NCBI RefSeq assembly: GCF_010365805.1
Contig: NZ_CP048386.1
Coordinates: forward strand, 434,001 to 498,000
From: Spiroplasma sp. BIUS-1
GTDB taxonomy: Bacteria; Bacillota_I; Bacilli_A; Mycoplasmatales; Mycoplasmataceae
DNA length: 64,000 nt
Direction of reading: 5' to 3'
Part shown: positions 53,540-63,532 of the stretch, piece after piece
How the letters are laid out: each line of letters opens with the position of its first letter
How positions within the stretch are numbered: position 1 is the stretch's first letter
Notes under the pieces: model-generated
What the model was told of the DNA's origin: nothing
What the model saw: the letters and a program-made list of their open reading frames with translations, nothing else
Databases searched by the model: none
Translations under genes and position numbers: made by a program

Positions 53540-53818
53540 TTATTCATTTTCTATTAAATATAATTGCTTTGATGCAGATATTGGTGTTGCTGTAATTATT
53601 GTTTTAAGATTTCTATCAATAACGAAATAAACGTCATTTTTTGGTGTTTTGATATATATGTTTTTTGAAGTTTCAAAACTATAAGTTGATTTTTCAATCA
53701 TTTTTAAGATCTTCTCTTTTAATTTAAACTCTTCTTCATCTGCAAGATTAAGTCTTTGTCTTATTCTTTGAATTGAGTGTGTTGAAAATCCGTATTCATG
53801 CTTATAATAGTAACTCAT
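53540..53818 (-). CDS. Small protein, possibly RelE/DUF4258-like
   Basis: This 92-residue protein has STHSIQRIRQRLNL and IKTPKNDVYFVIDRNLKTIITATPI, an H-x-R-x-R-x-R helix followed by beta strands, loosely like DUF4258 or RelE-fold RNases. No antitoxin-like gene is adjacent except the 347-residue protein downstream. The start is ATG 53818, with SD GGTGAGG; the ATG at 53833 in the upstream sequence is also in frame. Confidence 0.6.
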   Translation of the reverse strand: MSYYYKHEYGFSTHSIQRIRQRLNLADEEEFKLKEKILKMIEKSTYSFETSKNIYIKTPKNDVYFVIDRNLKTIITATPISASKQLYLIENE

Positions 53819-53889
53819 TAAATACCTCACCATATAATTATAATCAATTTTTACAATACATTAAAGTCAAAAAGAAATATAAATGTAAT

Positions 53890-53919
53890 AAAAAACTCCT
53901 TGAAATAAAGGAGTTTTTT
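53890..53919. terminator. Bidirectional terminator
   Basis: AAAAACTCCTT/AAGGAGTTTTT stem with T-runs on both strands. Confidence 0.8.
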
Positions 53920-53920
53920 A

Positions 53921-54232
53921 TTATTTATTTAATTCTAAGAAGTTATTTGCTCATCTTTCTGAAAAAGTTCCCTTTTTCAAACAAACAGTAACTAAATCCA
54001 TAAAAATTGGAATGATTAAAATATACATTAATCCATTTAAAAGACTGTAAACAAATAAAGTTAATTGATTATTTGCTGAATATTTAATCCCCATTGCTTT
54101 TAAACCAATTGATGGTTTTGCTCTACAAAAATTAATTATCATAAAGATGAAGTAAATCCCAAATGTTATAACAATTAAAAAATTGTTAATTCAATTTGCG
54201 ATAAACCTTCTTCAAAATCCTGCTACTTTCAT
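53921..54232 (-). CDS. RDD-family small membrane protein
   Basis: This 103-residue protein begins MKVAGFWRRFIANWINNFL, a good RDD-family start, with a conserved-like IGLKAMGIKYSA, and three hydrophobic segments. RDD proteins are membrane proteins of diverse or unknown function. The leader at 54241-54270 duplicates the one before the lipoprotein at 20272. Three TGA Trp codons. Confidence 0.8.
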
Positions 54233-54240
54233 ATTATATT

Positions 54241-54288
54241 TCCTTTCTCGTCTCACTCATAAAGACTTATAAAAGATTATACAAAATA
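54241..54288 (-). promoter_or_regulatory. Promoter and conserved leader hairpin, copy B
   Basis: Read on the minus strand, TATAAT is followed after 5 nt by a 30-nt leader (54270-54241) that matches the copy at 20233-20262 in 28 of 30 positions, including the hairpin GTCTT-TATGAGT-(G)AGAC. Confidence 0.65.
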
Positions 54289-54476
54289 TTTTTAGTAAAT
54301 TAAAAAGTTTTTTATTTTTTTTATAAGTAAAAAAGATTTTATTTCTTAACGCTACATAGATTTACTAAAATTTTTTTATTTTAACTATCGAATTATATAG
54401 TTACTTTCAAAATATAGAATTCATTTTTTTAATACCTATAATAATTTTTGCTAGATGTAAGAAAGTAAACATTAAT

Positions 54477-54506
54477 GGTTGGCTGGGTGGGAATGTTGAA
54501 AGAAAG
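54477..54506 (+). promoter_or_regulatory. G-rich leader element with G-quadruplex potential, copy B
   Basis: GGTTGGCTGGGTGGG (54477-54491) is followed by GAAAGAAAGGA, the SD of the gene at 54513; a close copy is at 28371. A TATAAT box lies at 54437-54442. Confidence 0.6.
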
Positions 54507-54512
54507 GATTTA

Positions 54513-56075
54513 ATGTTTAAAAAAATATTTACCTTAATTGGTGGTTTAAGTATTTTAGTAACTGCACTTGGTCAATCAAGTTCACTTCAAAAAAACACAA
54601 ACCCAATAAAATATAAAAATAATTCTTTATATAACAATGGTTGTTCTTGTAAAGATAACCTTATTAACTATACAGAAAACTATTGAACTTATGGACAAAC
54701 AGAAATTAGAATATCTCAATTAAACTTAAGTGAATATGTTCTAAATGCTTATCATGATGCTTTTATGTTAAGCAACAATTTACATTACGAAGATATGTTA
54801 GAGCTGCTAGAGGCTTTAGTTCCAGCTTTTAGATTTAGCCCAAACATACAAGCAAAAGAAGCAATTGCTAAAGTAATAATTGGATCTGGTTTTAAATATG
54901 CAAATAAAAGTATTGGTGGAATCACTATAAGAGTATCTGAAGAAAAATACGGTGAAGATAAATGATTCATTAGTGAAATCACTCTTGGAGTTTTTGATTC
55001 CATAAAAGCTCAACCCTTACAACAAGAAATATATTCAGATATAAAATTTAATAAAGCTTTTAATACAGAAAATACATTTAAATATAATGATAAAAAAATG
55101 AAAACACAAGGAATTATGAGTTATCACTTTACTGATAGATTTGTTAAATATGTTCCTCAAATAAGAGATGAATTTAGCTATATTGCTTTTCCTGAAGCAA
55201 AAATAAATGCTTATTGAGGACTTAGAACTCAAGGAGTTCAAAAAACTTGAGATCTTTCAGATGAAATTAACGGTAACTTCAATAATTTTTATACTTCAGA
55301 ATTAATTAATGGTGAAAATGAAAGTTATAGTGTAAGCAATGAATTTGAAAAAGTATTTTTTGAATTCATTGGAAACTATCAACTAGATTTTCGTTTTAAA
55401 ACAAATATTAAAGTTAAGTTTGAAAAAAACGAAGAATTTGATAAGTTATACGACATTTATTTAGAAAATGAACATTTTTTTGAAAACAATGTTCCTAATT
55501 ACGATTCATATATGACAATTGATTATAAAATCAATGACAAAATAGAATTCTATAATAAAGTTGATTTACAAAAAATTGATAGTTTATATTACAGTGAAAT
55601 TAATAATAGAGCTAACTATGAGAAACTACCTCCAGTTGGTGGTTCACCTTTTATTTCAAGATTAAACTATACAACTTCACCAATAGGAAGACACTATATT
55701 GAATTACATCTTAATCAAAATGGATTACAAGTATTAGACAGTTTAAGAGAATGCGCCTATAATTGAGTTGGAAATAATGCTTTTGATATGTTTTTAAGTC
55801 ATTTAAAAGTTCTTGTTCCTCAATTAGCAGAATATACTGAAGAAGAACAGAGAATAATAGTTTCTAACATTATAGAAGCTATTAAAAATAGATTTGGATC
55901 TGCTCCTGGATATATTCAAAGATTTATAAGTCATTATGTAAATAACCCACAAGCAGTTTTTGGAGTGGTTATTATTGCAAGTAATTTAAGTACTCCTTCA
56001 CCAGAAACTTTTCATTATCGTTTAGAGTATTGAAATAGTTCTCCATGACCTGATCCATATTCTCAAATACAATAA
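54513..56075 (+). CDS. Large secreted protein of unknown function
   Basis: This 520-residue protein has an N-terminal signal (MFKKIFTLIGGLSILVTALG) without a lipobox and is predicted exported. Early in the mature part is NNGCSCKDN. It contains several aromatic beta-strand-like stretches and a helical C-terminal region, with Trp coded by TGA. Not recognised. It is monocistronic, with the G-rich leader and a terminator. Confidence 0.84.
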
Positions 56076-56137
56076 AATAAATATTAATAACAATATATTT
56101 TATATTTAAAGTTAATACTAAAACAATATTTTAGTTT

Positions 56138-56165
56138 AAACTCCATAGAAGTCATGGAGTTTTTT
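56138..56165 (+). terminator. Terminator
   Basis: AAACTCCAT/ATGGAGTTT stem with a 7-nt loop and T-run. Confidence 0.8.
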
Positions 56166-56236
56166 ATTTTCTTTTTGTGCTATTAAATTAGCATCGTTTT
56201 ATTGAACTTTAAAAAATAAAAAATCCTTTATCAGGA

Positions 56237-56731
56237 TTAGTAATTATTGCTTATTAAAAATTGTTTTAACTCTCTTCCACTTCTATATTTAACTTCACTG
56301 CTTTTTGAAATCAATCTATGACAAGGTATTAATAACAATATTGGATTTTTAGCCATACAAGTAGCTATAAATCTCGTATGATTTGGTTTATTAATATGTT
56401 TTGCAAATTCAGAATAACTCATATATTGACCATAATTTAATTTAGTCAAACTTTTAAGTACTTCGATTTGCATTTCAGTTAAGTTAATTAAATTTAACCT
56501 ATCAAAATCAAGTTCAAAGTTCTCCTTATTTTCAAATTTCTTTAAAAAATCAATATAATAATCAAATTCGTCACTTTTTAAAACATTTCTAACAGTATAT
56601 GATTTATAAAAGTCATGTATATTATCTTTTTCAAAGCCAATATAACTTAACTTATCTTCTATAATTCCTAGTTTAATAACTTTATTTTCAAACAAAGTTA
56701 TTTTAAAAACTTTAATTATTCTTTCACTCAT
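56237..56731 (-). CDS. ogt: Methylated-DNA-protein-cysteine methyltransferase
   Basis: This 164-residue suicide repair protein removes O6-methylguanine adducts. The reactive motif LLLIPCHRLIS contains PCHR with the acceptor Cys. The MSYSEFAKHINKPNHTRFIA stretch is the DNA-binding helix region. SD AGGTGAG. A minus-strand terminator-like hairpin overlaps the stop (56217-56239). Confidence 0.92.
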   Translation of the reverse strand: MSERIIKVFKITLFENKVIKLGIIEDKLSYIGFEKDNIHDFYKSYTVRNVLKSDEFDYYIDFLKKFENKENFELDFDRLNLINLTEMQIEVLKSLTKLNYGQYMSYSEFAKHINKPNHTRFIATCMAKNPILLLIPCHRLISKSSEVKYRSGRELKQFLISNNY

Positions 56732-56756
56732 TGAGTCTCACCTACTAAAATTATAA

Positions 56757-56785
56757 TTAAAAACACAACCCTTAAGGTTGTGTTT
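56757..56785 (-). terminator. Minus-strand terminator
   Basis: A 10-bp stem AAACACAACC/GGTTGTGTTT with a 5-nt loop between ogt and the membrane protein gene. Confidence 0.85.
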
Positions 56786-56802
56786 GGAAAGATAAAATTA
56801 TT

Positions 56803-58245
56803 TTAGTCTTTATCTTTATCTTTTTTAATATGTTTTTCTTTTCTGTCTTTTAATTCTTGTAAGAAAGCATCTATTTCTTCTTGTGGTTCATAAATGCTTG
56901 GATCAATTTCGTATTTTCTTCCTTGCATAGCTTCTGAAATCATTGTTTGATATTCATTATTAGCTTTTGCAATTTTTTCTCTATCCATTCTTGGGTTAAG
57001 AGCTAATACTATTATTATAAAAAGACCTGAAATGATAATTGATATGAAAAATACTCATATTAAAGCTTTCATAGCAGTTAAATTAAAGTAATTTTTCATC
57101 TCATTTATAAGATTGGTTACACCATTTGCATTATCTTTAATTCAAGTATTTAATTCCTCTGAATTTTTTACACCAGCTATATTTATAGCAAAAGTTCTTT
57201 GAATTGCCTCTGTATGAACATCATTTCCAAATATAAAACCAAATGGATTTGCAAAGTTAAAAATCATCATAATTAAGAACATCCCTGGAATAATAAGATT
57301 AATTCCAGGTATTAAGAATTTTTGACGATATGTTTTAGGTGGTTGTGTTATTGAAAACACTATTCAAGCCATCATAAGAATAATAAGAATTAAATAAAAA
57401 TAACTAGTTCCATTTGTAGCTACACCTAAAAAGTTTCCTAAAGTTCATTTTAAGCCATTAGCTTTACCAAGATATTCAGTTCATTTGCTGATAAACTCTG
57501 AATTTCAACCATTTTCAATACTAATCAAATCTTTATTAATTGAGAAAAATGTTGTTTTAAATAATATTGAAATCACAACATAAAATATAGCACAAATACC
57601 TAAACCTATACCTAAACCTAATTTTAATCACTTAGTATATTTTGGTTTTGAAATGTATGGATAAAATCTAATATCTTGAAGCGGGTGTAAAGGAACACTT
57701 CCCATAAAAGGATTTCCTTGTGCACTTTGTGCTCCAGCAAAGTTTTCAAATCCAGTACTTTGTCCTGTATTTGGTTTTTCTTTGTTTTTATCTACAACTT
57801 CTGGTTCTGGTTGAACTTTTTCAGCTGTTTTTAAGTATTTTTCTTTCATCTCTTCAGTTATTTTTGAATTATCTTTAACAAATTGTTCTGTTAATTCATA
57901 ACTTTGATCTGTCAATAAGTCTCTTGCAACTTTATGATTGTTAAATAAATAAGTTTGTAAGTAAGTTGTATCACTTAAAACTTCATCACTTTTTTTGTTT
58001 TCTGGTTTAACAAATTTTATTTTTTCTTTTGTAATATTTACTAAAGCTTTACCAAATATTGGTCCTCACTTTTGATCTTTAAAAGTACAATTTTCATCGA
58101 TTTCTAAAATTAATAAGTCATTAACTAATTCTATTGCTTGTTTTTTTAATTCCAAGTCATTTAAAAGTTCAACTCTTAATTTCTCATCTTTTATTAAATT
58201 TGCTAATAAAAATATCGAATCTTGATATATCTTGTTAGCTTCCAT
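56803..58245 (-). CDS. Membrane protein with cytosolic N-terminal domain
   Basis: This 480-residue protein starts with about 210 residues of cytosolic, acidic, Glu/Lys-rich sequence including a proline/Gln-rich stretch (SAQGNPFMGSVPLHPL), then four hydrophobic segments (LGLGIGLGICAIFYVVISIL; YFYLILIILMMAWIVFSI; LIIPGMFLIMMIFNFA; LIWVFFISIIISGLFIIIVLAL), ending in a Lys/Asp-rich tail. Not recognised. Several TGA Trp. Located between ogt and holA. Confidence 0.83.
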
Positions 58246-58265
58246 CTTTTTAACCTCTATTCTTA

Positions 58266-59219
58266 TTAAAAACTAAACATTTTTAATAGTTCAATTTCTG
58301 GGATTATTTTATTATCATAAATCCCGCCTTTTATATTCTTTTCAAGAGAATACAACACCTTGATTTTATCATTTATTTGACTAATATCTAACTTATTTTG
58401 CTCTAACAGTTTTGAAACCCTATATGGGTTAACTTGCAGTGTTGAAGCAATTTCTGAGTTATTCATTCTTTTTGATTTAAATAACAATACATTTCTCAAA
58501 GTAACCAAGTTACTTGCTAATAATGCTAAAAATGAAAAAATATCGTTATTTATTTCCATGTAACTTGCTCATTGTTTTAAGAAAGTTTTAACATCATTTG
58601 AAATAAAACAATTGGCAAGTTCAAAAGTATCAAAACTATGATATTTAGTTGTTATTTCATCTACCAATTGAGTATTTAGCTTTTTGTTTAAAGCAATTAT
58701 TTTGTTAATTTCGTTTGAAAAAACTTGCATGTCACTTGGCAACTTATCAATAAACAAATCTAATGCATCTTGGTCAAATTCAATATTTGCATTTTCTAAC
58801 TTTTTGATCAATATTTGTTTCTTTTGATCAGTTGAAGGTTCATCCAACTTCAACATCTTACAAGTTGATTCAGTTAATTTAGCTATCTTAAGTTTTTTAG
58901 AAAACTTATCTGAATTAACAGTCATAATTATTTCAACTTCTTGATTTGTTGTATTTAAAATTTGTTCTACAAATTTAACATCATAGTTTTTATGTAGTTT
59001 TACTTTACTTTCATTTACAAATCAGCAATCATTTATAACAATGATTTTCTTGTTTGAAAAGATTGAATAAGTGTTTATTTCTTCTAAGATAGATGAAATA
59101 GAATCATCAATTAAAGAATATTCAAAAATTTCATAATCACCATTTACATTGGCTTTCTGAATTAGTTTCTCTACTTGTCTTTTAATTAAAAAGTTATCAT
59201 TTGAATGAACAAAAAACAT
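58266..59219 (-). CDS. holA: DNA polymerase III, delta subunit
   Basis: This 317-residue clamp-loader subunit opens the sliding clamp. The N-terminus FFVHSNDNFLIKRQVEKLIQ and IIVINDCWFVNE plus the C-terminal collar region (LNDKIKVLYSLEKNIKGG-like) match the YqeN/HolA family. ATG 59219 has SD GGTGAT; the GTG at 59228 is less likely. Its placement next to rpsT and comEC is the usual Firmicute arrangement. Three TGA Trp codons. Confidence 0.85.
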
Positions 59220-59277
59220 ATTTATCACCTATCACATATAATTTACCACTAAAAATGATTAAAAAAATTAATTTATT

Positions 59278-59306
59278 TTGAATTAACCACCTTTTTACTA
59301 TATACT
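59278..59306 (+). promoter_or_regulatory. rpsT promoter
   Basis: TTGAAT (59278-59283) and TATACT (59301-59306), 17 bp apart, about 40 nt upstream of the rpsT start. Confidence 0.75.
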
Positions 59307-59348
59307 TTATTTGTATATAAATATCTTGTTTAAAGGGGTGAATCAAAA

Positions 59349-59591
59349 ATGGCAAATATTAAATCACAAGAAAAACGTATTTTAACAAATGAAAAATCAC
59401 GTTTAGCAAACAAAGCTTTTAGAAGCTCAGTTAAAACAGCAATTAAAAAAGCATTAACTGCAAAATCAGAAGGTTCAAAAGATAAAGACGCTTTAATTAA
59501 TGAAGCAGTTAGTTTATTAGATAAATCAGTAACTAAAGGAATCTTTAAAGCAAACAAAGCTGCAAGAGAAAAATCAAGATTAATGAAATAA
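59349..59591 (+). CDS. rpsT: 30S ribosomal protein S20
   Basis: This 80-residue basic helical protein starts MANIKSQEKRILTNEKSRLANKA and ends KAAREKSRLMK, the S20 pattern. S20 binds 16S rRNA and is needed for 30S assembly. SD AAAGGGGTG precedes ATG. Convergent with comEC across a shared terminator. Confidence 0.96.
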   Translation: MANIKSQEKRILTNEKSRLANKAFRSSVKTAIKKALTAKSEGSKDKDALINEAVSLLDKSVTKGIFKANKAAREKSRLMK

Positions 59592-59610
59592 TTAATTAAA
59601 TATATAATAG

Positions 59611-59639
59611 AAAAAACTCTTTTTAAAAAGAGTTTTTTT
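59611..59639. terminator. Bidirectional terminator between rpsT and comEC
   Basis: A perfect 28-nt inverted repeat centred at 59624-59625 (arms 59611-59624 and 59625-59638) includes the comEC stop codon. Confidence 0.8.
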
Positions 59640-61596
59640 GTATTTTAATTGTTTTGCTACTTTTAACTTTATATTTATAACTAGAATCTCCATTAGTAAC
59701 ATATGTTTTACAATTGTTATTATTTAAAGTTTCAATGGTTTCTTTGCTTGGAAAGTCATACAAAGAAGATTTGTGTCCAGATATAAAACAAGTTTTTGGT
59801 TTTAAAGTTTTTATGAAAGTATCCGAAGTACTTGTTTTACTTCCGTGATGACCAACTTGTAAGAAATCAATTCCCCCTTTTATTTCATTTACAAAATCTG
59901 GATTTGATAATAATCTGTACTCTCGTTTCTTTGTGGCATCTCCTGTAAACAAGACTTTTTTGTTTTTAACTTTTACAAGTGAAACTTGAGAATTGTCATT
60001 CTCATCTGAATTGCCAAGTTCAATATAGTTTTTAATTTCTAGATCTTTAAATCTAAAATAGGTTTTCAAATCATAATTATAAAATACATTCTTTATATTG
60101 TAAGTTTGTCTAACTGAATCTAATTGATCATAGTGATCTTTATGGTTGTGACTTATAAATACAGCTTCAATTTTTCTAACACCATTATAAACCAAATACT
60201 CATTTAAGCTGTTTTTACTAAATCCAACCCCTCTTCCTGCATCGAATAGTATTGTTTTTCCTTTATATTGAAATAAAAAACTATTACCGTTTCCAACATT
60301 TAACATTGTTATACTTGGACTTATTTTAGAAAGTTGATTTACTTCAATAATCGTAAAGGCATTTAAAGAAAATAATATAATAAGTACTTTTCTTATTTTT
60401 GATTTCCAATAACCAAAACAAGTTAAAGCTTTGAATAATACAAAATAAGTTATTAAAAAAACCACACTAAAACTTCCACAAATTGTAATTGGGTTAATAT
60501 ATGTAAAAGTTTTAGAATAATAATAAAGTAATTCATAAATTGGATTTAATAAATAACTTGAAAATGGAATGAAGAAAAATAAAGACATACAGAAACTAAA
60601 AGTAATAAAAGGAATTAACAGTATTTCAAATATTGAAGACAGCCAATAAATTTTATAGCCATAAAAAACTTGTAAAGGCATGAATATGGCATTTAATATT
60701 AAGAAATTATAAAAGAGATTTGTTAATGGTTTTTTGTCTTGATATTTCTTTAAAAACAAGAAAGCAAATATTGTAAATATGAAACTTATATTAAATATAA
60801 AAAGTGGATTTATAAATAAACAAGTGATCCAAATAATAGAAAGCTTTGTTGTTTTGGAAAACTTAACCTTTCAGTTTTGCTCGATTCAGTTAACTATCAA
60901 AATAACACATGACTTTACAATGAATATCTTGAAATTTAGCAAGAAACTATAATAAAACAAAAAAGCTATTAATACTATTTTGTATTTTTTATAAAATTGA
61001 TTTTTATAAAATAACTTTTTATTTAAAAAACTGCTAATAAAGTAAATATTAAGACCACTTAAATTTAATAAGTAACCCAATGAATAAGAATTTAAATTTT
61101 CATATACTTTGTCATGACTTTTTTGTTGAAAAATTAATAATTTACTAAGATCATTTGATGAATTTATTAGTTTATATAAAAAATATTGTACAGAGTGAAA
61201 GTTTTTAACTTGAACTGTTGTATTAAAAATTTTGTATTTAACATTTTGATTCAAAAGATATGAATTGAAGTTGAATTCCCAAAAGTTACCATTAACATTG
61301 ACTTTTTCAAACTCCCCTATCAGAGATACAAACTCCCCTACCGATAATTTAACCTCCCCTACCGGAAGATAATAGAGAGTATTGAACTGTCTTAACAAAA
61401 AATAATTAGTTTTTACATCCACTACCCTATATAAATTTAAATTAAGTTTTGAATTTATATCAAATTTATAAAATAAAAGAAAGTATATTAAAAAAATAAC
61501 AGTAACTAAAAAGAATGGGTAAGACTTTTTAAAGTTAAAGACAAAACTTATTAGAATTGCAAAATATAAAGAACTGTAAACATATACATTGTCCAC
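59623..61596 (-). CDS. comEC: ComEC/Rec2-family DNA-uptake channel protein
   Basis: This 657-residue membrane protein has about ten hydrophobic segments including a competence-domain-like stretch, followed by a metallo-beta-lactamase domain (LNVGNGNSFLFQYKG, LFDAGRG, ISHNHKDHYDQL, FTGDAT, HHGSKTS). ComEC transports single-stranded DNA in competent bacteria, with the MBL domain thought to degrade the other strand. GTG 61596 is poorly placed with SD AGGG only 2 nt away; the same frame extends upstream to about 61650 with a hydrophobic stretch (YFFLTFIFVVCISL), so the real start may be a non-standard codon. Two open stretches are joined through TGA. Confidence 0.82.
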
Positions 61597-61654
61597 TTCC
61601 CTACTTAAACTTATACATACAACAAAGATAAAAGTTAAAAAGAAATAGTTTATA

Positions 61655-62191
61655 TTAATAGATCAACTTTGGTATCGCTTTATTATAGAATTCAACGTTA
61701 AATGTACCTTTATAGATTAGTTTGAGTTCACTCATGCACTCATCATAAGTCTTGTTGGTATTTAATAGTATATCAACAGTTTTGTTTGCCACGTTGTCAC
61801 TAACACCTCTTGAAGAGAAGAATTCTTGGTTAACTTCAAACCTACTAGTTCTTGTAACTTCTATTTCATCATAAGGATAAAAATATATAGTATTGTTTTT
61901 CTTTAAGTTAGAGTTGGTTTCTATTTCAAATAAGCTCTCTAGGTAATTTAAATTTTGATCAATTAGAAAAGTTTTTGAATCAATTGCATTAGTTGAGTTT
62001 TTAACTTTAACAGGCAGTAGGCTCTTATCTGTTAAAACAATGTCATATTTAACTTTTAAATAAATATAGTTATCACTTTCAAATGGTTTTTCCATTTGCT
62101 TATCTGTTGATTTAAAGTTAAACATAAACAATAAAGATGTTCCTATAAGAATAGAAAATATTAATATAACTACATACTTAGCTTTTTTAAT
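61655..62191 (-). CDS. Membrane-anchored extracytoplasmic protein, probable ATT start
   Basis: This 178-residue protein starts (I)KKAKYVVILIFSILIGTSLLF, a signal anchor, if ATT at 62191 is used. That ATT follows the SD GAGGTGG by 4 nt, and no ATG/GTG/TTG gives a better start; TTG 62131 lacks an SD and cuts off the anchor. The outside part has no recognised domain. It sits between the ABC permease and comEC. Confidence 0.7.
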   Translation of the reverse strand: MKKAKYVVILIFSILIGTSLLFMFNFKSTDKQMEKPFESDNYIYLKVKYDIVLTDKSLLPVKVKNSTNAIDSKTFLIDQNLNYLESLFEIETNSNLKKNNTIYFYPYDEIEVTRTSRFEVNQEFFSSRGVSDNVANKTVDILLNTNKTYDECMSELKLIYKGTFNVEFYNKAIPKLIY

Positions 62192-62221
62192 AAAACCACC
62201 TCAATTAAATTAATCGATAAA

Positions 62222-62248
62222 AAAAACGAATTATTTTAATTCGTTTTT
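62222..62248. terminator. Bidirectional terminator
   Basis: AAAAACGAATTA/TAATTCGTTTTT stem with a 3-nt loop follows the ABC permease and includes its stop codon. Confidence 0.8.
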
Positions 62249-63532
62249 CATTTTCTTATTATCTTTAACTATTTTTAAAATGTAATCAAAAATTATTATC
62301 GTTAACATTATTGCTAAAACACAAAACACTTCTACAAATCACATTCAAAGGTTTTCAAGTGTTTTTGTATCATTTCATATCAACGATATAAATAAAGTTG
62401 TTGTAAATGACAAGAACAAGAATATTGATCAGATAAATATAAATTGAATCGTGTTTCTCATCAATATTTTTTCATTTGTAAATCCTAATTTTCTCAATAC
62501 CTTATTTTCTTTGTTTGTAATTTTTAAATACATCATAAATCCATTTACAATAACTACAAAACTAAAGATTAAAAACACTAAATTTAAATACTGAGATAAA
62601 AATTGTAGCCCTTTCATATAATTTTCATTTTCTGATCCTTCATATGTCACTTGAGACATTTGTTGGATTACATTAATTGAAAAATACAAGAAGACCATAG
62701 AGTTAACAAGTATTACAATGATTTTTGATATCAATCCAGCATTGAATTGCATGTTTTTTATAGAACTTGATATCATAAAGTTTCTTTTAGTTATCTTGAA
62801 AGTTATACTAAAAAATAACTTAAGAGCAAGCTCTAAAACTATCATAAGCCCTATTAAAAAGAACAAACTAGCAAATAAATATAAAACTTCACTGTTTTCA
62901 AATATTATTAAAGCTAAAAATGATAGTATGAATAAACTTCCAAATATTGATTTTAAGACTGTTTTTTTAACGGTTACTTTTTTACTTACCTTATAATTAT
63001 TTTCTAATTGATTGTATTTTTTAGTACTTGTATAAATAACAAAGACTAAAGAAACAATACCAATTAAGAAAACTAAAAACACATTAACAAATTTATAAGA
63101 TACTTTAAAAGTATCTGATAGAACTCCTTGAACAATTAGTTGATCTACCAATACTTTATTTAGAATAATTGCAAATACAAAACCTAAAACAAAGCTTGGA
63201 ATCATAATAATTAACTGCTCTTTTAATAGATTTCAAAAAATAATCTTATTTGAAATACCCAAAAGTCTTTGGTTTATTATTTCTTTTTTTCTACTTTCAA
63301 AGTTAATACCAATAATAATAGTTATCATAATTGTTGATATAAGCAATATTAGACCAAACAATATAATAAATATTAATAACATGTTTGAATCACTTCCCAT
63401 TTCTTCTTTTGAAGAAAGCAATAGGAAAAGTGATGAGTTTGTAAACATTGAACAAATCAAAAGAGTTATAAATATACTTAAATTTATTGTCTTATAAAAG
63501 AATAATTGTTTTAAAACTAAACTATTCTTCAT
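62231..63532 (-). CDS. FtsX-like ABC transporter permease
   Basis: This 433-residue protein has ten or so transmembrane helices and two FtsX-type permease halves: TIMITIIIGINFESRKKEI with LLGISNKII in the first half, and VVIVNGFMMYLKITNKENKVLRKLGFTNEKI in the second, a motif of MacB/LolC-type exporters. Cotranscribed with the ATPase gene whose end overlaps its start by 11 nt. Such transporters export lipids, peptides or lipoproteins; the substrate is not seen. Confidence 0.85.
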
